Below are positions 11,171 through 21,550 of a stretch of DNA of 64,000 bases, piece by piece. Position 1 is the first letter of the stretch. Each line of letters starts with the position of its first letter. Under the pieces are notes generated by a model. It saw only the letters and a list, made by a program, of their open reading frames with translations. It was not told the DNA's origin and made no database searches. Source of the stretch: Adiantum capillus-veneris (lineage: Eukaryota; Streptophyta; Polypodiopsida; Polypodiales; Pteridaceae); assembly GCA_014529385.2 (NCBI GenBank), contig CM043969.1, forward strand, positions 15,375,446-15,439,445, in the 5' to 3' direction. The translations under genes were made by a program, and so were the position numbers.

Positions 11171-11831
11171 TGTAAGGCCCCCATTATAAGGAGAAGCCAT
11201 CGTGCGTGAAGGAAAATCACTCACCGGGAAACCAAAATTTTCACGGCCAAGAATCAGGGACAACTTTAGGGGGCCGGAATATTCCTTTTTGCCAGAATAT
11301 TATGGCCGGACGGCGGCCGGAAAGTGGTCGGAAAACAACCGTCGGTTGGTCGGTGGCCGGTAGTCAATGGCTGGTGGCCGGTGGCCGAATTCAAAAGCGG
11401 ACTTGTCTTCTCAAGGGCGGTCACACATGGGCGGATTGAAGGGTCCGATTTGGACTTATTCACACAAGGATGGCTACACATGGCTGCCTCTCATAAGAGA
11501 GGGCAGCCCTTTTGGCCTATAAAAGGAGGCCATTTCTACACACATTTTATAGTGTGAAGTTGATGCAACAAGGTGAGTGTGAGGTGTTGAGAGTGAAGCA
11601 ACGCGGGAGCTCCATTAAGGGTATAATACCTTTGTAAACTACTTCTTGTTTTGAAGTACTAAATCCATTTAGTGGCTGCTTTCCCGTGGACGTAGCCCAC
11701 ATTGGGTGAACCGCGTATATCGTGTGTACTCTCTCTCTCTCTCTACTCTATAATCTCGTGTATGTAAATCTGTCTCTCTCCATTAAGTAGTCTACTCAGT
11801 TATCTATTTAGCTACGTCTTATTTCCTAACA
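11171..11831 (+). repeat. 5' LTR of a Ty1/copia element
   Basis: The right boundary is firm: the sequence ends CTAACA, two bases before a methionine-initiator primer site. The left boundary at TGTAAG is tentative. Inside are a TATA box at 11517 and, near 11670, a block resembling the CCGTGGACGTAG motif common in plant copia LTRs. No matching 3' LTR exists in the window, so the left edge cannot be proven by comparison. Confidence 0.65.
11517..11526 (+). promoter_or_regulatory. TATA box of the copia LTR
   Basis: CTATAAAAGG lies about 310 bp before the LTR end, a usual place for the U3/R promoter of a plant copia element. Confidence 0.6.
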
Positions 11832-11833
11832 AC

Positions 11834-11845
11834 TGGTATCAGAGC
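11834..11845 (+). other. Primer binding site, initiator Met tRNA
   Basis: TGGTATCAGAGC is the standard complement to the 3' end of plant initiator methionine tRNA. It lies two bases after the LTR end and 59 bases before the gag ATG. Confidence 0.9.
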
Positions 11846-11904
11846 AAGGTTTGCTCGTAGCTAAGTTATCTCAAGGAAAGGATTCCTTGAATTGAGTGGG
11901 AGTT

Positions 11905-12723
11905 ATGGCAGAGGAAGGGAAGCTCACGATTGAGAAGTTCAATGGCAAAAGCTACCAACATTGGAAGATGCAGATTGAAGACTATCTCTACCAGAAGGAC
12001 CTCTATTTGCCACTAGGCGGTCTTGCAAAGAAGCCCGCAATGATGGCAGATGAAGCATGGATTGTCCTTGATCGAAAGGCACTAGGAACAATCCGGTTAA
12101 GCTTGGCGTCAACCGTGGCCTTCAACGTTTCAGAGATGAAGACCACGGAGGACTTAATGAAGTCACTTGATGACTTCTACAAGAAACCATCGGCATCCAA
12201 TAAGGTATTTCTTATGAAGCGCTTGTTCAATCTAAAGATGGTAGAGAATGGTTCAGTTGTTGCAGAACACCTAAATGAATTTAACACAAACATAGGTCAA
12301 CTTCGATCGGTGAAAATCAATTTTGATGACGAAGTGCGAGCTCTCCTTATACTATCATCTCTACCGGATAGTTGGGACAGCCTTGTGATGGCTGTAAGTA
12401 ATTCTATTTCTGGCACAAATACTCTTAAGTTTGATGATGTTGTGGGTGTTATCCTAAGTGAGGAAATACGAAGGAGAAGCACAGGAGAATTATCAAGTAT
12501 TGCATTGTCAGTGGAAACAAGAGGAAGGCCTAAGGAGACATTCAAAAACCAGAAGGGTCGTGATCGCTCAAGACGAAGCAAGTCACGCACGAAGTCAGTT
12601 CTTGAATGTTGGAACTGCGGCAAGAAGGGCCACATCAAGAAGGATTGCTGGTCCAAGAAGAAGAAGGAGACAAAGTCTCAAGACAACAACCAACATCAGA
12701 GGCCAATGTGGCAGGTAAAGTAG
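11905..12723 (+). CDS. Copia gag polyprotein, 272 aa
   Basis: Capsid-like gag of a Ty1/copia element; packages the element RNA in the cytoplasm. The ATG at 11905 (MAEEGKLTIEKF) is chosen over an in-frame GTG nine bases upstream. Residues about 8-190 match the plant gag_pre/UBN2 pattern (FNGKSYQHWK near the start, LPDSWDSLV later). A CCHC zinc knuckle, CWNCGKKGHIKKDC, lies near residues 235-248. The frame ends at 12723, but the pol frame opens at 12606 in the -1 frame, so gag and pol overlap by about 118 bases. Most plant copia elements have one fused frame, so this is either a single-base change in the AAGAAG tract near 12660 or a frameshift site. The frame is otherwise open. Confidence 0.85.
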   Translation: MAEEGKLTIEKFNGKSYQHWKMQIEDYLYQKDLYLPLGGLAKKPAMMADEAWIVLDRKALGTIRLSLASTVAFNVSEMKTTEDLMKSLDDFYKKPSASNKVFLMKRLFNLKMVENGSVVAEHLNEFNTNIGQLRSVKINFDDEVRALLILSSLPDSWDSLVMAVSNSISGTNTLKFDDVVGVILSEEIRRRSTGELSSIALSVETRGRPKETFKNQKGRDRSRRSKSRTKSVLECWNCGKKGHIKKDCWSKKKKETKSQDNNQHQRPMWQVK

Positions 12724-14159
12724 AGCAAGATGCTCTAATTCTCTCATTATACAATGTGTCTAATTCCTGGATAGTAGATTCCGGGGCTTCATTCCATGCG
12801 ACACCACACAAGCAACATTTCCAAGATTACACCAAAGGTAATTTTGGGTATGTATACTTGGGAGATGATGAAGCTTGTGAGTTTGTCGGCAAAGGTACAA
12901 TTTCTATCAAAACTGCTAACGGAAATGAATGGAAGTTTAAAGATGTTAGGCATGTTCCTTCTCTTCGGAAAAATTTGATCTCTACAGAACAATTGGACGA
13001 TGAAGGTCACAACATTGCATTTGGAAACAAATGGTGGAAGATCTCAAAGGGATCTTTGGTGGTTGCCAAGGGAGAAAAGGTCGGTACACTTTACTTGTGT
13101 ACTATGAGCACACAACCTTCAGCTTGTGCAGCAACTACAGAAGTTGACAGTGCGGTGTGGCACTACCGGCTTGGGCATATGAGTGCCAAAGGAATGCAAA
13201 TCCTTCGAACAAAGAAGCTTCTATCATGTTTGAAAGAAGTGGACTTAGAGTTCTGTGAGGACTGTGTTTATGGTAAACAAAAGAGGGTAAAATTTCAAAA
13301 ATCAGGAAATGAAAGAAAAAATAAAAAACTTGAGCTGGTTCATTCTGATGTTTGGGGTCCTGCAAGTACACCATCACTTGGTGGCTCATTGTACTATGTA
13401 ACATTCATAGACGATGCGACTAGAAAAACATGGGTTTATGTCCTGAAGAATAAATCCGATGTATTTTCCATATTTCAAAGGTGTAAAGCCTTTGTGGAGA
13501 ATGAAATAGGTACCAAGGTTAAATGCCTCAGCTCTGACAATGGAGGCGAATATTGCAGCCAAGCTTTTGAAAGCTTTTGTGCTAGCAATGGCATTCGGAG
13601 GCAAAGGACAACCCCAAGGACACCTCAACAAAATGGAATTTTGGAAAGGATGAACAGGACAATCATGGAGCGAGCACGAAGCATGCGATTACATGCAGGC
13701 CTACCGCTTGAGCTCTGGGCGGAAGCTGTAAGTACGTTTGTGTACTTAATCAATCGATCACCCTCAACGGCATTGGATGGGGGAGTTCGAGAAGAGGCAT
13801 GGACAGGTAAACCGGTGAATTATGCATTTCTCAAAGTGTTTGGGTGTGAGGCTTTCATGCACATTGATAGAAGCCTAAGATCAAAGCTAGATGCAAAGTC
13901 CAAAAAGTGTTTCTTCATTGGCTATGGAGAAGGTTACTTTGGGTATCGCCTATGGAATCCTCAAGATGGTAAAATCTTAAGGAGTAGGGATGTAATTTTT
14001 AATGAACAAAATATGTACAAAGATTACTTGGAAAGAAAACAAACAAAAGAAATAGGTGATGAGTACATGGATCTTGACGACGGTGAAGACTCAAGGACTG
14101 CAAACGGTGACAATGTGCAACAACGTCAACCAAATGAGGAGCCTCAACCTATATTATAA
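12606..14159 (+). CDS. Copia pol, protease and integrase only
   Basis: The frame carries the aspartic protease motif DSGASFH (about 12777), a gag-pre-integrase region with WHYRLGHM and CEDCVYGK, and an integrase core: D in HSDVWGP (about 13350), D in SSDNGGEY (about 13535) and E in TPQQNGILERMNR (about 13648). It ends after the FNEQNMYKDYLE segment with an acidic tail and a stop. Reverse transcriptase and RNase H, which normally follow in copia, are absent. The next recognisable sequence is a different, gypsy-type reverse transcriptase, so the element is truncated and non-autonomous. The true N terminus is probably a continuation of gag. Confidence 0.88.
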   Translation: MLELRQEGPHQEGLLVQEEEGDKVSRQQPTSEANVAGKVEQDALILSLYNVSNSWIVDSGASFHATPHKQHFQDYTKGNFGYVYLGDDEACEFVGKGTISIKTANGNEWKFKDVRHVPSLRKNLISTEQLDDEGHNIAFGNKWWKISKGSLVVAKGEKVGTLYLCTMSTQPSACAATTEVDSAVWHYRLGHMSAKGMQILRTKKLLSCLKEVDLEFCEDCVYGKQKRVKFQKSGNERKNKKLELVHSDVWGPASTPSLGGSLYYVTFIDDATRKTWVYVLKNKSDVFSIFQRCKAFVENEIGTKVKCLSSDNGGEYCSQAFESFCASNGIRRQRTTPRTPQQNGILERMNRTIMERARSMRLHAGLPLELWAEAVSTFVYLINRSPSTALDGGVREEAWTGKPVNYAFLKVFGCEAFMHIDRSLRSKLDAKSKKCFFIGYGEGYFGYRLWNPQDGKILRSRDVIFNEQNMYKDYLERKQTKEIGDEYMDLDDGEDSRTANGDNVQQRQPNEEPQPIL

Positions 14160-14739
14160 TGCCACGAATGAATAAGAGGAGGAGACACTCACAACGGAGA
14201 ATGGAATCTGGAAAAGAACATGTAAGGTCCAAATTGCTACTCAGGGGAGGAGAAGAAATTTTTTAAGAGTTATTAAACCAGCATGTTAAATGACAAGAAA
14301 GGAATCCTAGGAAAAAAGAGAATAAAATGAAAAGAAAGAAGTCAAAACCAGCGATGGAGAGCGAAACTCAATTCTTGGCAATGATAGATACATTGGATTG
14401 CATCAAGGATAAAATAGCTAGAAGATATCTAGACATGAAAAACACGGATCAACGTACCAAAAAATAAAAAAGGAAAAATAACCTTCAATGACTAAAATCA
14501 AGAGCAAGACGAAGTATACAGAGATGAAATGGACCTTAAAAGAGGTTTGGACTATTAAAATGGAGTGAAAAGGTGACAAACTAAGGGCAATCAATGTTCC
14601 TTTACACTATAAAAATGCAGTTTGCAAGATCAACAAATTATAGTAGAGAAACCATTGTGCCAGCCAAAAGAATAAGGAGGATTCTATTTGGGACCTAAAA
14701 ACGCCAAATGAATTGACCTCACAGAGTTGAGAGAAGACT

Positions 14740-15605
14740 CAAAGCCAGCATACATAGCTATAGATTTGTCTCTAGAGGTGGAATAAATTATTGATCAAAC
14801 ATTAAAGGAATATAGGACTATTTTCACTTGGTCTTACAAAGATCTCAAGGGGGTGGATCTTGAAAATGATGTCAACATACAATCCCGATGAGAGATGATG
14901 CTTAACCAAGTAGACAACAACCATACATCTACAATGAGACCTTTGCTAAGAAGATCAAGGAAGAGATCGAGAAGCTCAAGGAGGTTGAATTCATCTATGA
15001 CATAGAACACACTGATTGGGTATCACCTATTGTGGTAGTGCCAAAAAATAATAGCAAACTCAGAGTGTATGTGAATCTCAAGAAGATGAATGCAGCTATA
15101 ACTATTCTCTTCTTATCACGGATCATGTTCTACAATGAGTAGATAGAAAAGAGGCTTATAGCTTCTTGGATGGATTCTCGGGTTATAATCTGCTAGCCAT
15201 AGATCCCAAGGATCAACACAAAGTGGCTTTTGCCACGGAATGGGAAAAGAGTCATACCTTTTGGACTGACCAATATACCAGCAACATTCTAGCAACTAAT
15301 GAGCCATGATCTTAAGGAATATATGCGGAATCTTATAGAAGTTTACATGGATGATCTTTGTATGTATTCTAAAAAAAGAGAGAGCCATTTCAAACACTTA
15401 CAGTGTGTCTTTGAGAAATGTTATCTATATAGGATTTGTTTTAACCGAAGAGATACATATTTATGGCTAGATAGGCAAAAATTCTCAAATATATTGTATC
15501 AAAAAATGGTATTGCCACAAATATGAAAAAAGTAGCAGTGATTGCAGAGATGGCTAGACCAACAAATTTCAAGGAAGTTCAAGCATTTATGGGACAACCT
15601 TAACC
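14740..15605 (+). pseudogene. Ty3/gypsy reverse transcriptase remnant
   Basis: Pieces in several frames follow the plant gypsy RT order: TLKEYRTIFTWSYKDL, then an EIEKLKEVEFI segment, a WVSPIVVVPKNNSKLRVYVNLKKMN segment, a GYNLLAID segment, and the catalytic YMDD box (V-Y-M-D-D) at 15334-15375, followed by a KNGIATN...KEVQAFMG segment. The FTWSYKDL motif is typical of the Tat/Athila-like branch. Many stops and shifts make it dead. It abuts the truncated copia pol. The 14160-14740 gap holds nothing I recognise. Confidence 0.75.
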
Positions 15606-16216
15606 TAATTATTTGCACTCCCCTTAGAGAGTCAAGGGAATAGGATATTGCAAAGATTGGGGGGAAACCCTAAGGCTAAACCCCTATCCTCCTCGTCGAG
15701 AAAAACAAAGTCATCATCCGTGAGACCATACGTACCATCCATATAATCATGTAATTCTTATTCATCATCAGAGGCACCAATGTCTACTAAGAAGGTCACT
15801 AGACACCTATAGTCATCTTCCTCAAAAGGATATGCTTGTGAAATGGGAGATATACTCTCTACTAAGTATGGATCAGTCATGGTCAAGAGATGTATCAGCC
15901 ATTCTAACTCTCTCATCACATGCTCTAATCCAAAAATTGACCATTAAAAAACATAAAAAAACAAGTGAAAACGGACGCTTAAAAAAGTGAGCGGTTAGCC
16001 TTCGAGGTTATTCACCGACGCTTGTAGGGTGCCAAAGGAACATGCATCTGAGCTCTGGTCATGTGCTAGAGGCCGAGAAACTAGAGAGCATTTCGACTTA
16101 CGCGAGTTCTCAATATCCACCTACCTTAGGTTCCGGGCCCTCAGCGGGGACCCAAGGTAGTGCAAACCAAGACCCAAACATAGCGGCTAGCGGACTCTTC
16201 CTCTGACTACAACATC
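15606..16216. other. Leader-like stretch before gypsy gag
   Basis: No domain. The last 150 bases before the gag ATG are GC-richer. I looked for an LTR end and primer site here and did not find a convincing one. Confidence 0.35.
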
Positions 16217-16726
16217 ATGGAGAGTTTCCCAATGCCTAATCCCGATAGCTCAAGCCAAGACATGCATGCCATGGGTCCATGGTCCGGGCCGAGCGTGCTT
16301 AGCCGCTTGAAGGAAACCTCTAGTAGAGCCACTCGCTCCGAACATGGAGCTAACGATGTAAATGAGGGGGGCGGGGAAGTAAATTCACCATTTGTGACCA
16401 ACGTAGACCCTATGCTCTTAGAGAGTGTGCACGTGAATACTCCATTCACTGCATCCCCTGAATCTTCAAGCCTTGCCAAAGTGCAAGATTTTGAGCGATA
16501 TATCATCGCGGCTAGGGAAAAGGAAATTGAGAGCTTACGCAAGGCGGAGCAACGAAAAGAGATAAAAGAGAAAGCCCCTATGTCAATATCTTTGCTAGGA
16601 GAGAAATCGAGTGCTCCTGAATTAGAGACCCCTAAGGGTCAACCCATAGAGAATCACATTGCATCTAGTTCAAAGGACACCACTAGTACGTCAATCCTAG
16701 ATGGAGCGTTCCTAAATGAGAACTAG
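16217..16726 (+). CDS. Gypsy gag N-terminal part, 169 aa
   Basis: ATG-started open frame beginning MESFPMPNPDSS. It is Ser-rich, with a charged helical stretch (EREKEIESLRKAEQRKEI-like, about residues 92-118) likely to form a coiled coil. It stands just upstream of a gag core in the same orientation, which suggests it is the N-terminal part of a gypsy gag. The frame is closed by a stop at 16724. There is no domain match of its own; the assignment rests on position. Confidence 0.45.
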   Translation: MESFPMPNPDSSSQDMHAMGPWSGPSVLSRLKETSSRATRSEHGANDVNEGGGEVNSPFVTNVDPMLLESVHVNTPFTASPESSSLAKVQDFERYIIAAREKEIESLRKAEQRKEIKEKAPMSISLLGEKSSAPELETPKGQPIENHIASSSKDTTSTSILDGAFLNEN

Positions 16727-16965
16727 GAGTACAAACTACAAACTAAAACTCTAACCGACCTATACACAAGTCACACCTATCACGTGGGTTGGTTAGATGT
16801 CCTACAATCCACAATGGGTGCTACTAGAGTGGAGCATCAACAACAAAGAGTTTGTAAGGTGATCCATAGAGTCATTGAGCTAGAGAGACAGAACAAGGGG
16901 ATCCACATGCCTTCAATCGGTCTCATGAGATTCTTGGATACAGGGAAGGGTAAACAACCAAACTA

Positions 16966-17556
16966 TTGCAAATGGAGACTCCCTTGGTAAGTCTGATGGA
17001 TCCTCCATATGTGGTTTCGCCAAGGGTCTCAGTGCAATCTGAGCCCACAAGTGATAGCTTTCCAAGTCTAGATTATCTTTCCCTTGATGACGCCATGGCT
17101 ACCATGCCTACCCCAATGATGGGCATTCCAAGAAACATGCCATGGAACTCATTTGTTAGTAAATCACCGCTACATGGTAGCTCAATGCCTGCAATAGTAG
17201 CTACAAGTGTGTGCCAATCATATATACCCATGGGTCCTCGTACTCATGTAGTTGCTACCCCTCCCATTGTTTCAACTACCTATGATCCACAACCACAATA
17301 CCCAAGCTCTTATTTCCATGGGACCATACCGGCTAGCATTAGCATGTCACATCCGACATCTGCTATGCCTAGGGCCACACATATGAAGTTTGGACCACCA
17401 CATGGCACAACATCGTACCAAACGTGGAACCCAAGGGATTCCTATGCGTCAAGCCCAATGCCAATACCTACTCCACATGTAGTCTTTGGAGCACCTCAAC
17501 CCATGGTTCCTGCTCACTTAGGTGACTTGGCAACATTTTCTCAAGCTATCGGTTGA
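16966..17556 (+). CDS. Gypsy gag, Pro/Ser/Met-rich linker, 196 aa
   Basis: Open frame of low complexity, rich in Pro, Ser, Thr and Met (repeated MP, HP and PM pairs). It lies between the gag N terminus and the gag core and is probably a spacer of the same polyprotein, now separated by a stop at 17556. No catalytic or binding motif is visible. Confidence 0.4.
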   Translation: MQMETPLVSLMDPPYVVSPRVSVQSEPTSDSFPSLDYLSLDDAMATMPTPMMGIPRNMPWNSFVSKSPLHGSSMPAIVATSVCQSYIPMGPRTHVVATPPIVSTTYDPQPQYPSSYFHGTIPASISMSHPTSAMPRATHMKFGPPHGTTSYQTWNPRDSYASSPMPIPTPHVVFGAPQPMVPAHLGDLATFSQAIG

Positions 17557-17571
17557 TCTATTGCTGAGAAT

Positions 17572-18752
17572 ATGTGTAACATGTCTGATAGAGAACCTAA
17601 AAGTAAAGCAGTACCAATAGCCAAGCTCACACAAAAATTTAGTGGAGACGAGGATGTGAGAAAGCATATCGGAGTATTTGAACAAATAGGCAATTCTCTA
17701 GGAGAACACAATGACCTGCATAAGAGTAATGCTTTAAGCCTAACCTTAAGTGGGAAGGCAGGGGATTGGTATAGAACCCTAAGGGTGGAAGAAAAAAAAT
17801 TTACCCTACTCTTAGGAGATCGTTCTTAAAAGAATACATACAAGAGGGAGTGCTTTGGGGTGTAGCCTGTCAGCTCCAGAAAGCCCAACGAGAGGAAGGA
17901 GAGTCGGTGAGAGACTTTATTAGTCGCTTGAAGCATTTGAATTCTTGTTGTAATCCCAATGAGTGCTTCAATAATAATCAATTGCTTCATAGATTCATTA
18001 GGGCATTACGACATGAGGATATCTACAATAGCCTAGTCATTAAAGGTATCACCACTTGGGAAGCAGTCACCACCAATGCGATCCAATTGGAGGATAATTT
18101 AATGATTCAAGAAGAAAGAGTGTCTGTTGAGCCTAAATCTATTAGCTTGCAAGCATCGGGGCATCAGCCAATGACCCTAAAGCCTATTTCTAAGGAGCCA
18201 AAGATATCTAAGATGAATTTAGCAGATCTCACCAAGGCCATTCAAGAGAGTCTTAGAGAGAATCCTACTCCACAAAAGAATCATATGTATCCAAAAGGGA
18301 GCGACAATGGTGCTCAGTATGCTATGGACCGCATAGTACCAGGTGAATGCCCTACTTTTAGAGTAAAATTCAATGGGAACTGCAATGCCTGTGGGAGGTA
18401 TGGTCATCAAGCTAAGGATTGCATAGTATTTAAGCACACAATGGACAATAGACCAACCTTAGCATGGACAGATACACCTCGAGTGCCTGCATTAATGCCG
18501 GACCCACCTCTTGAACAAACATCACAACGCATGGTCCCTAGGGCACAAAATGTTGTTCAAACAATACGCTTACTAGCTCCAGTGCTAGGACCGCAACCAC
18601 CACATTCGAGAATTAATTTTGAGAATCAAGTGGGTTGTGAGTCATCTATTGCTTGTTTGGAAGGCTGTGAAGAGGATATAGACCCTAATATTTCCTATGG
18701 GATGGATGTTGTTGAAGAAAGTCCACAATACTACATGGAGGACTATTGGTGA
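17572..18752 (+). pseudogene. Gypsy gag core with zinc knuckle
   Basis: The first frame (17572-17829) begins the retrotransposon-gag domain with KLTQKFSGDEDVRKHI and a GKAGDWYR segment. After a frame change at about 17830-17850 the second frame carries QREEGESVRDFISRLKHL and an FIRALRHEDIYNSLV segment. A CCHC knuckle, CNACGRYGHQAKDC, lies at about 18379-18420. The order fits plant Ty3/gypsy gag. One shift between the frames breaks it; the rest is open. Confidence 0.75.
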
Positions 18753-18856
18753 CAAGTCAAACCTGTCTATCAAGTAGCTTCTCTTGCTGCAACAGGCCAA
18801 AATATCAATTACACTACTAAGAGACCACCTCTTCAATGCTATGAGGTCCACATCGT

Positions 18857-19950
18857 GTGGCCGAGTGTCCTATTAGACTACAAAAGAATGCCACACTAAT
18901 GCAAACCAATCAAGCGAGCATGTCTACAATGCTGATACTCATGTGTAATCGATGTGTCATAGATCATTTGATTGCCCAATGTCCAAATAATCCAAATGCA
19001 CCGAAGATCACGTCATTAAACTTGATTGAGGTTACCGAGGAGCCATCACAAAGTACACTTGTGGTACTAGTAAACATACTCACACGATTGATGCTCCAAA
19101 AACAAAATTATATTCTTGAGGAAAGAGACACGGCATCAATTTCCCAATCACAGAAAAAGAAGAAAACATGAAGAAAGAGATCACAAAAAGTAGCAAAGTG
19201 AGACCCTAGTTCAAAGACCAACATAGGGACTGGTGAGACGACCCCATATATATAAACGACATTGAAGAGGATTCTAATTCAGGTGAGACCATGGAGACCA
19301 AAACGACCACTAAGATAGAAACCAACCAGGAAGATCTTCATGAGCCACAATGGCCAGGATCCAAGAAGAAGATAGGAACTGATCCAAACCCTACAGAGGA
19401 GATCGAGCGAGTCAAGCAATTAAGGAGTTTGGTAGAAGATACCCAAAGGGATCTACAACCAGCACCTAGGTAGATCTAGATTACATACACCGTGTTCCCT
19501 ACGCAACAAAAACCTCACCAAGTCCATAGACCCTTAGCCATACCTAGTTTCATCCAAGAACAAAGTGACTTAAAGTCATGGGAAAGTGGGCGTACTCACT
19601 TCTTGATGGAAAGAATGTTTACAGAGAGACTACCTGATCCTATCGAAAAAATGGAGATCCCATATTTCCTACGTCAAGGGACTGAAGCCCAAAAGGTGTC
19701 GTTAAACATTGCCAAATTGATGAATTTCATGTCTTCAGAAGTTAGAACTACCATCATGTCCAAAGTATATAAAGACCCTGAGCTAGTCTCAGCTCTTCGA
19801 GCCTTCCTCAATGTAGAAGTGAAGTTTGGGCTACCACAATTTTCACAGATGGATGGAGCTTGGGAGATGCCAAGAGAGGAGGAACACTTAGATCCACAAC
19901 CCGACCTAGATGAGAACCTTGTTATAGAAATACCTCTTAACAAGTTGTGA
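18857..19950 (+). pseudogene. Gypsy gag-protease linker pieces
   Basis: Three short frames (18857-19171, 19291-19473 and 19492-19950), each rich in charged residues, join the zinc knuckle to the protease. The last contains FIQEQSDLKSWESGRTHF and a long acidic tail. A second Cys/His cluster at about 18943 (CNRCVIDHLIAQCP) may be a degraded knuckle. I do not recognise a fold. Confidence 0.4.
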
Positions 19951-20430
19951 CAATACTTTGAGGGTGATGAATCCAATGTGACCATACCAATCACTACTAA
20001 GGGATTAACTGTGAAGGGAATCCTTGATGGTGGCACTGGGGTTAGCATTGTGACTAAAAATTGATGGGAAACTATGGGAAGACCTCACCTTGGAACCACA
20101 ACCATAGTAGTAAAGATGGCCAATGGGTCTATTGTTAAACCTATTGGGATGCCATAATATTTGAAGATCAAGGTCTTTGGACATAAAATAAGAGTTACCT
20201 TCATTGTTATGGATTTCTCCAAGCACACTATGGCATCTGAAATGATCTTAGGACATCCTTTCATGAGGGAAGAAAAAATGGTACATGATTGGTCTAAAAA
20301 CCATGTCTACCTGCAGTTCCAAGATTCTGTCATTCGAGTGGATCTTGTAACTAGTCGAGCACATCCCCTTGGAAATAGGTTTATAATTGATTATAGATCT
20401 GACACCACAGTTCACTCGGCCCCATTGTAG
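19936..20430 (+). pseudogene. Gypsy aspartic protease fragment, copy A
   Basis: Retropepsin-like segment: a GLTVKGILDGGTGVSIVT segment, a hydrophobic strand, and EMILGHPFM as the ILG(R/H) strand before the C-terminal loop. The active-site triplet reads D-G-G instead of the usual D-S/T-G. Copies B (28469) and C (44270) keep the same D-G-G, so it is ancestral to this family. Stops near 20060 and 20157 break copy A. The polymerase is not found in order downstream. Confidence 0.7.
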
Positions 20431-20858
20431 TATTGCTACACGTGTAAAGCGGACACTGATGTTTGGGAAGAATCTCCTTATATGGATGTACTACCTAGGA
20501 TGACTGAGTTGGACAATGTGGATTGGATCCACCTAGCAGCAACCATAGACAGTTGGGGAAACAGGGGGACGACCTGGGTAACACCTGAGGGGGATGAAAT
20601 GCGCATACCCTTAAATATGCTAAAAGTAATGCATATAGTAATGTAGTATTGCTACACGTGTAAAGCGGACACTGATGTTTGGGAAGAATCTCCTTATATG
20701 GATGTACTACCTGGGATGACTAAGTTGGACAATGTAGATTGGATCCACCTAGCAACAACCATAGACACTTGGGGAAACAAGGGGATGACCTGGGTAACAC
20801 CTGAGGGGGATGAAATGCGCATACCCTTAAATATGCTAAAAGTAATGCATATAGTTTC
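20427..20858 (+). repeat. 216-bp in-frame tandem duplication
   Basis: Two adjacent copies, 20427-20642 and 20643-20858, each run from TAGTATTGCTACACGTG to AAAGTAATGCATATAG. The period of 216 bases is exactly 72 codons, so the frame is preserved. The copies differ at only a few bases, so the duplication is fairly recent relative to the host pseudogene. Copies B and C of the region have a single unit start. Confidence 0.9.
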
Positions 20859-20899
20859 TGACAAGACTCATCCTCATATAAAAAAGAAAACATACAAGT

Positions 20900-21550
20900 G
20901 ACTCCCTAAATCTGCTTTAGCGACCATGGTTGATGCTAAAAAACACAAGCCCACATTTTTGGTGCCTTGTAAGAAACATCCCACTCGCTCCAAGAAATGT
21001 AAGGAAGCGTGGCATTGGATTCCTAAATGACTATTGGAAGCCCAAGGTTACTATCAAAGAAATGATCAAATCTGGGTGCCAAAACATAGATTGTGTTCTT
21101 ACCTATCACCTGACCCATGTGCGCCCAATCCTGTAGCTCCAAAATGGATTGACGATCGAGGAATGAAAAAAATCACAAAATGCTACACACCCGCTCCAGA
21201 TCTAGTTTGGGTAGCGAAGAAAGAACCATTTGTTCCACCTAGCTCAAGAAGGCGGAGTCCCATGAAGCTTTTAGCTCCTCATGTAATGCATCCATAGAGG
21301 TAAAAGCTTTTCCACAACCTCCACCTACAATAGTGGACCTTCATAAAGCTACAAAGGAATCCACACCTCCCAGTGTTCAAGAATCACCTGATGAACCACT
21401 TCAAGTTCGATCCTGGGAGAGTACCTTACCACCCTTACAACTCAATGAGGCATCTAAGGTAATAGAAAACTAATGGAAAAAATCCTCACCTATTACCAAC
21501 TGGAAAAATTGGTTTCAAAGGGTGACGAGCACATTTCAAACAATATGACC
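20900..21550 (+). pseudogene. Downstream gypsy linker fragment
   Basis: Frames include a LLEAQGYYQRNDQIWVPKH segment and a Pro-rich stretch ending near 21550. This type of sequence sits between protease and reverse transcriptase in some plant gypsy elements, but no RT follows. Stops occur in all frames. Assignment is by position and style. Confidence 0.4.
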
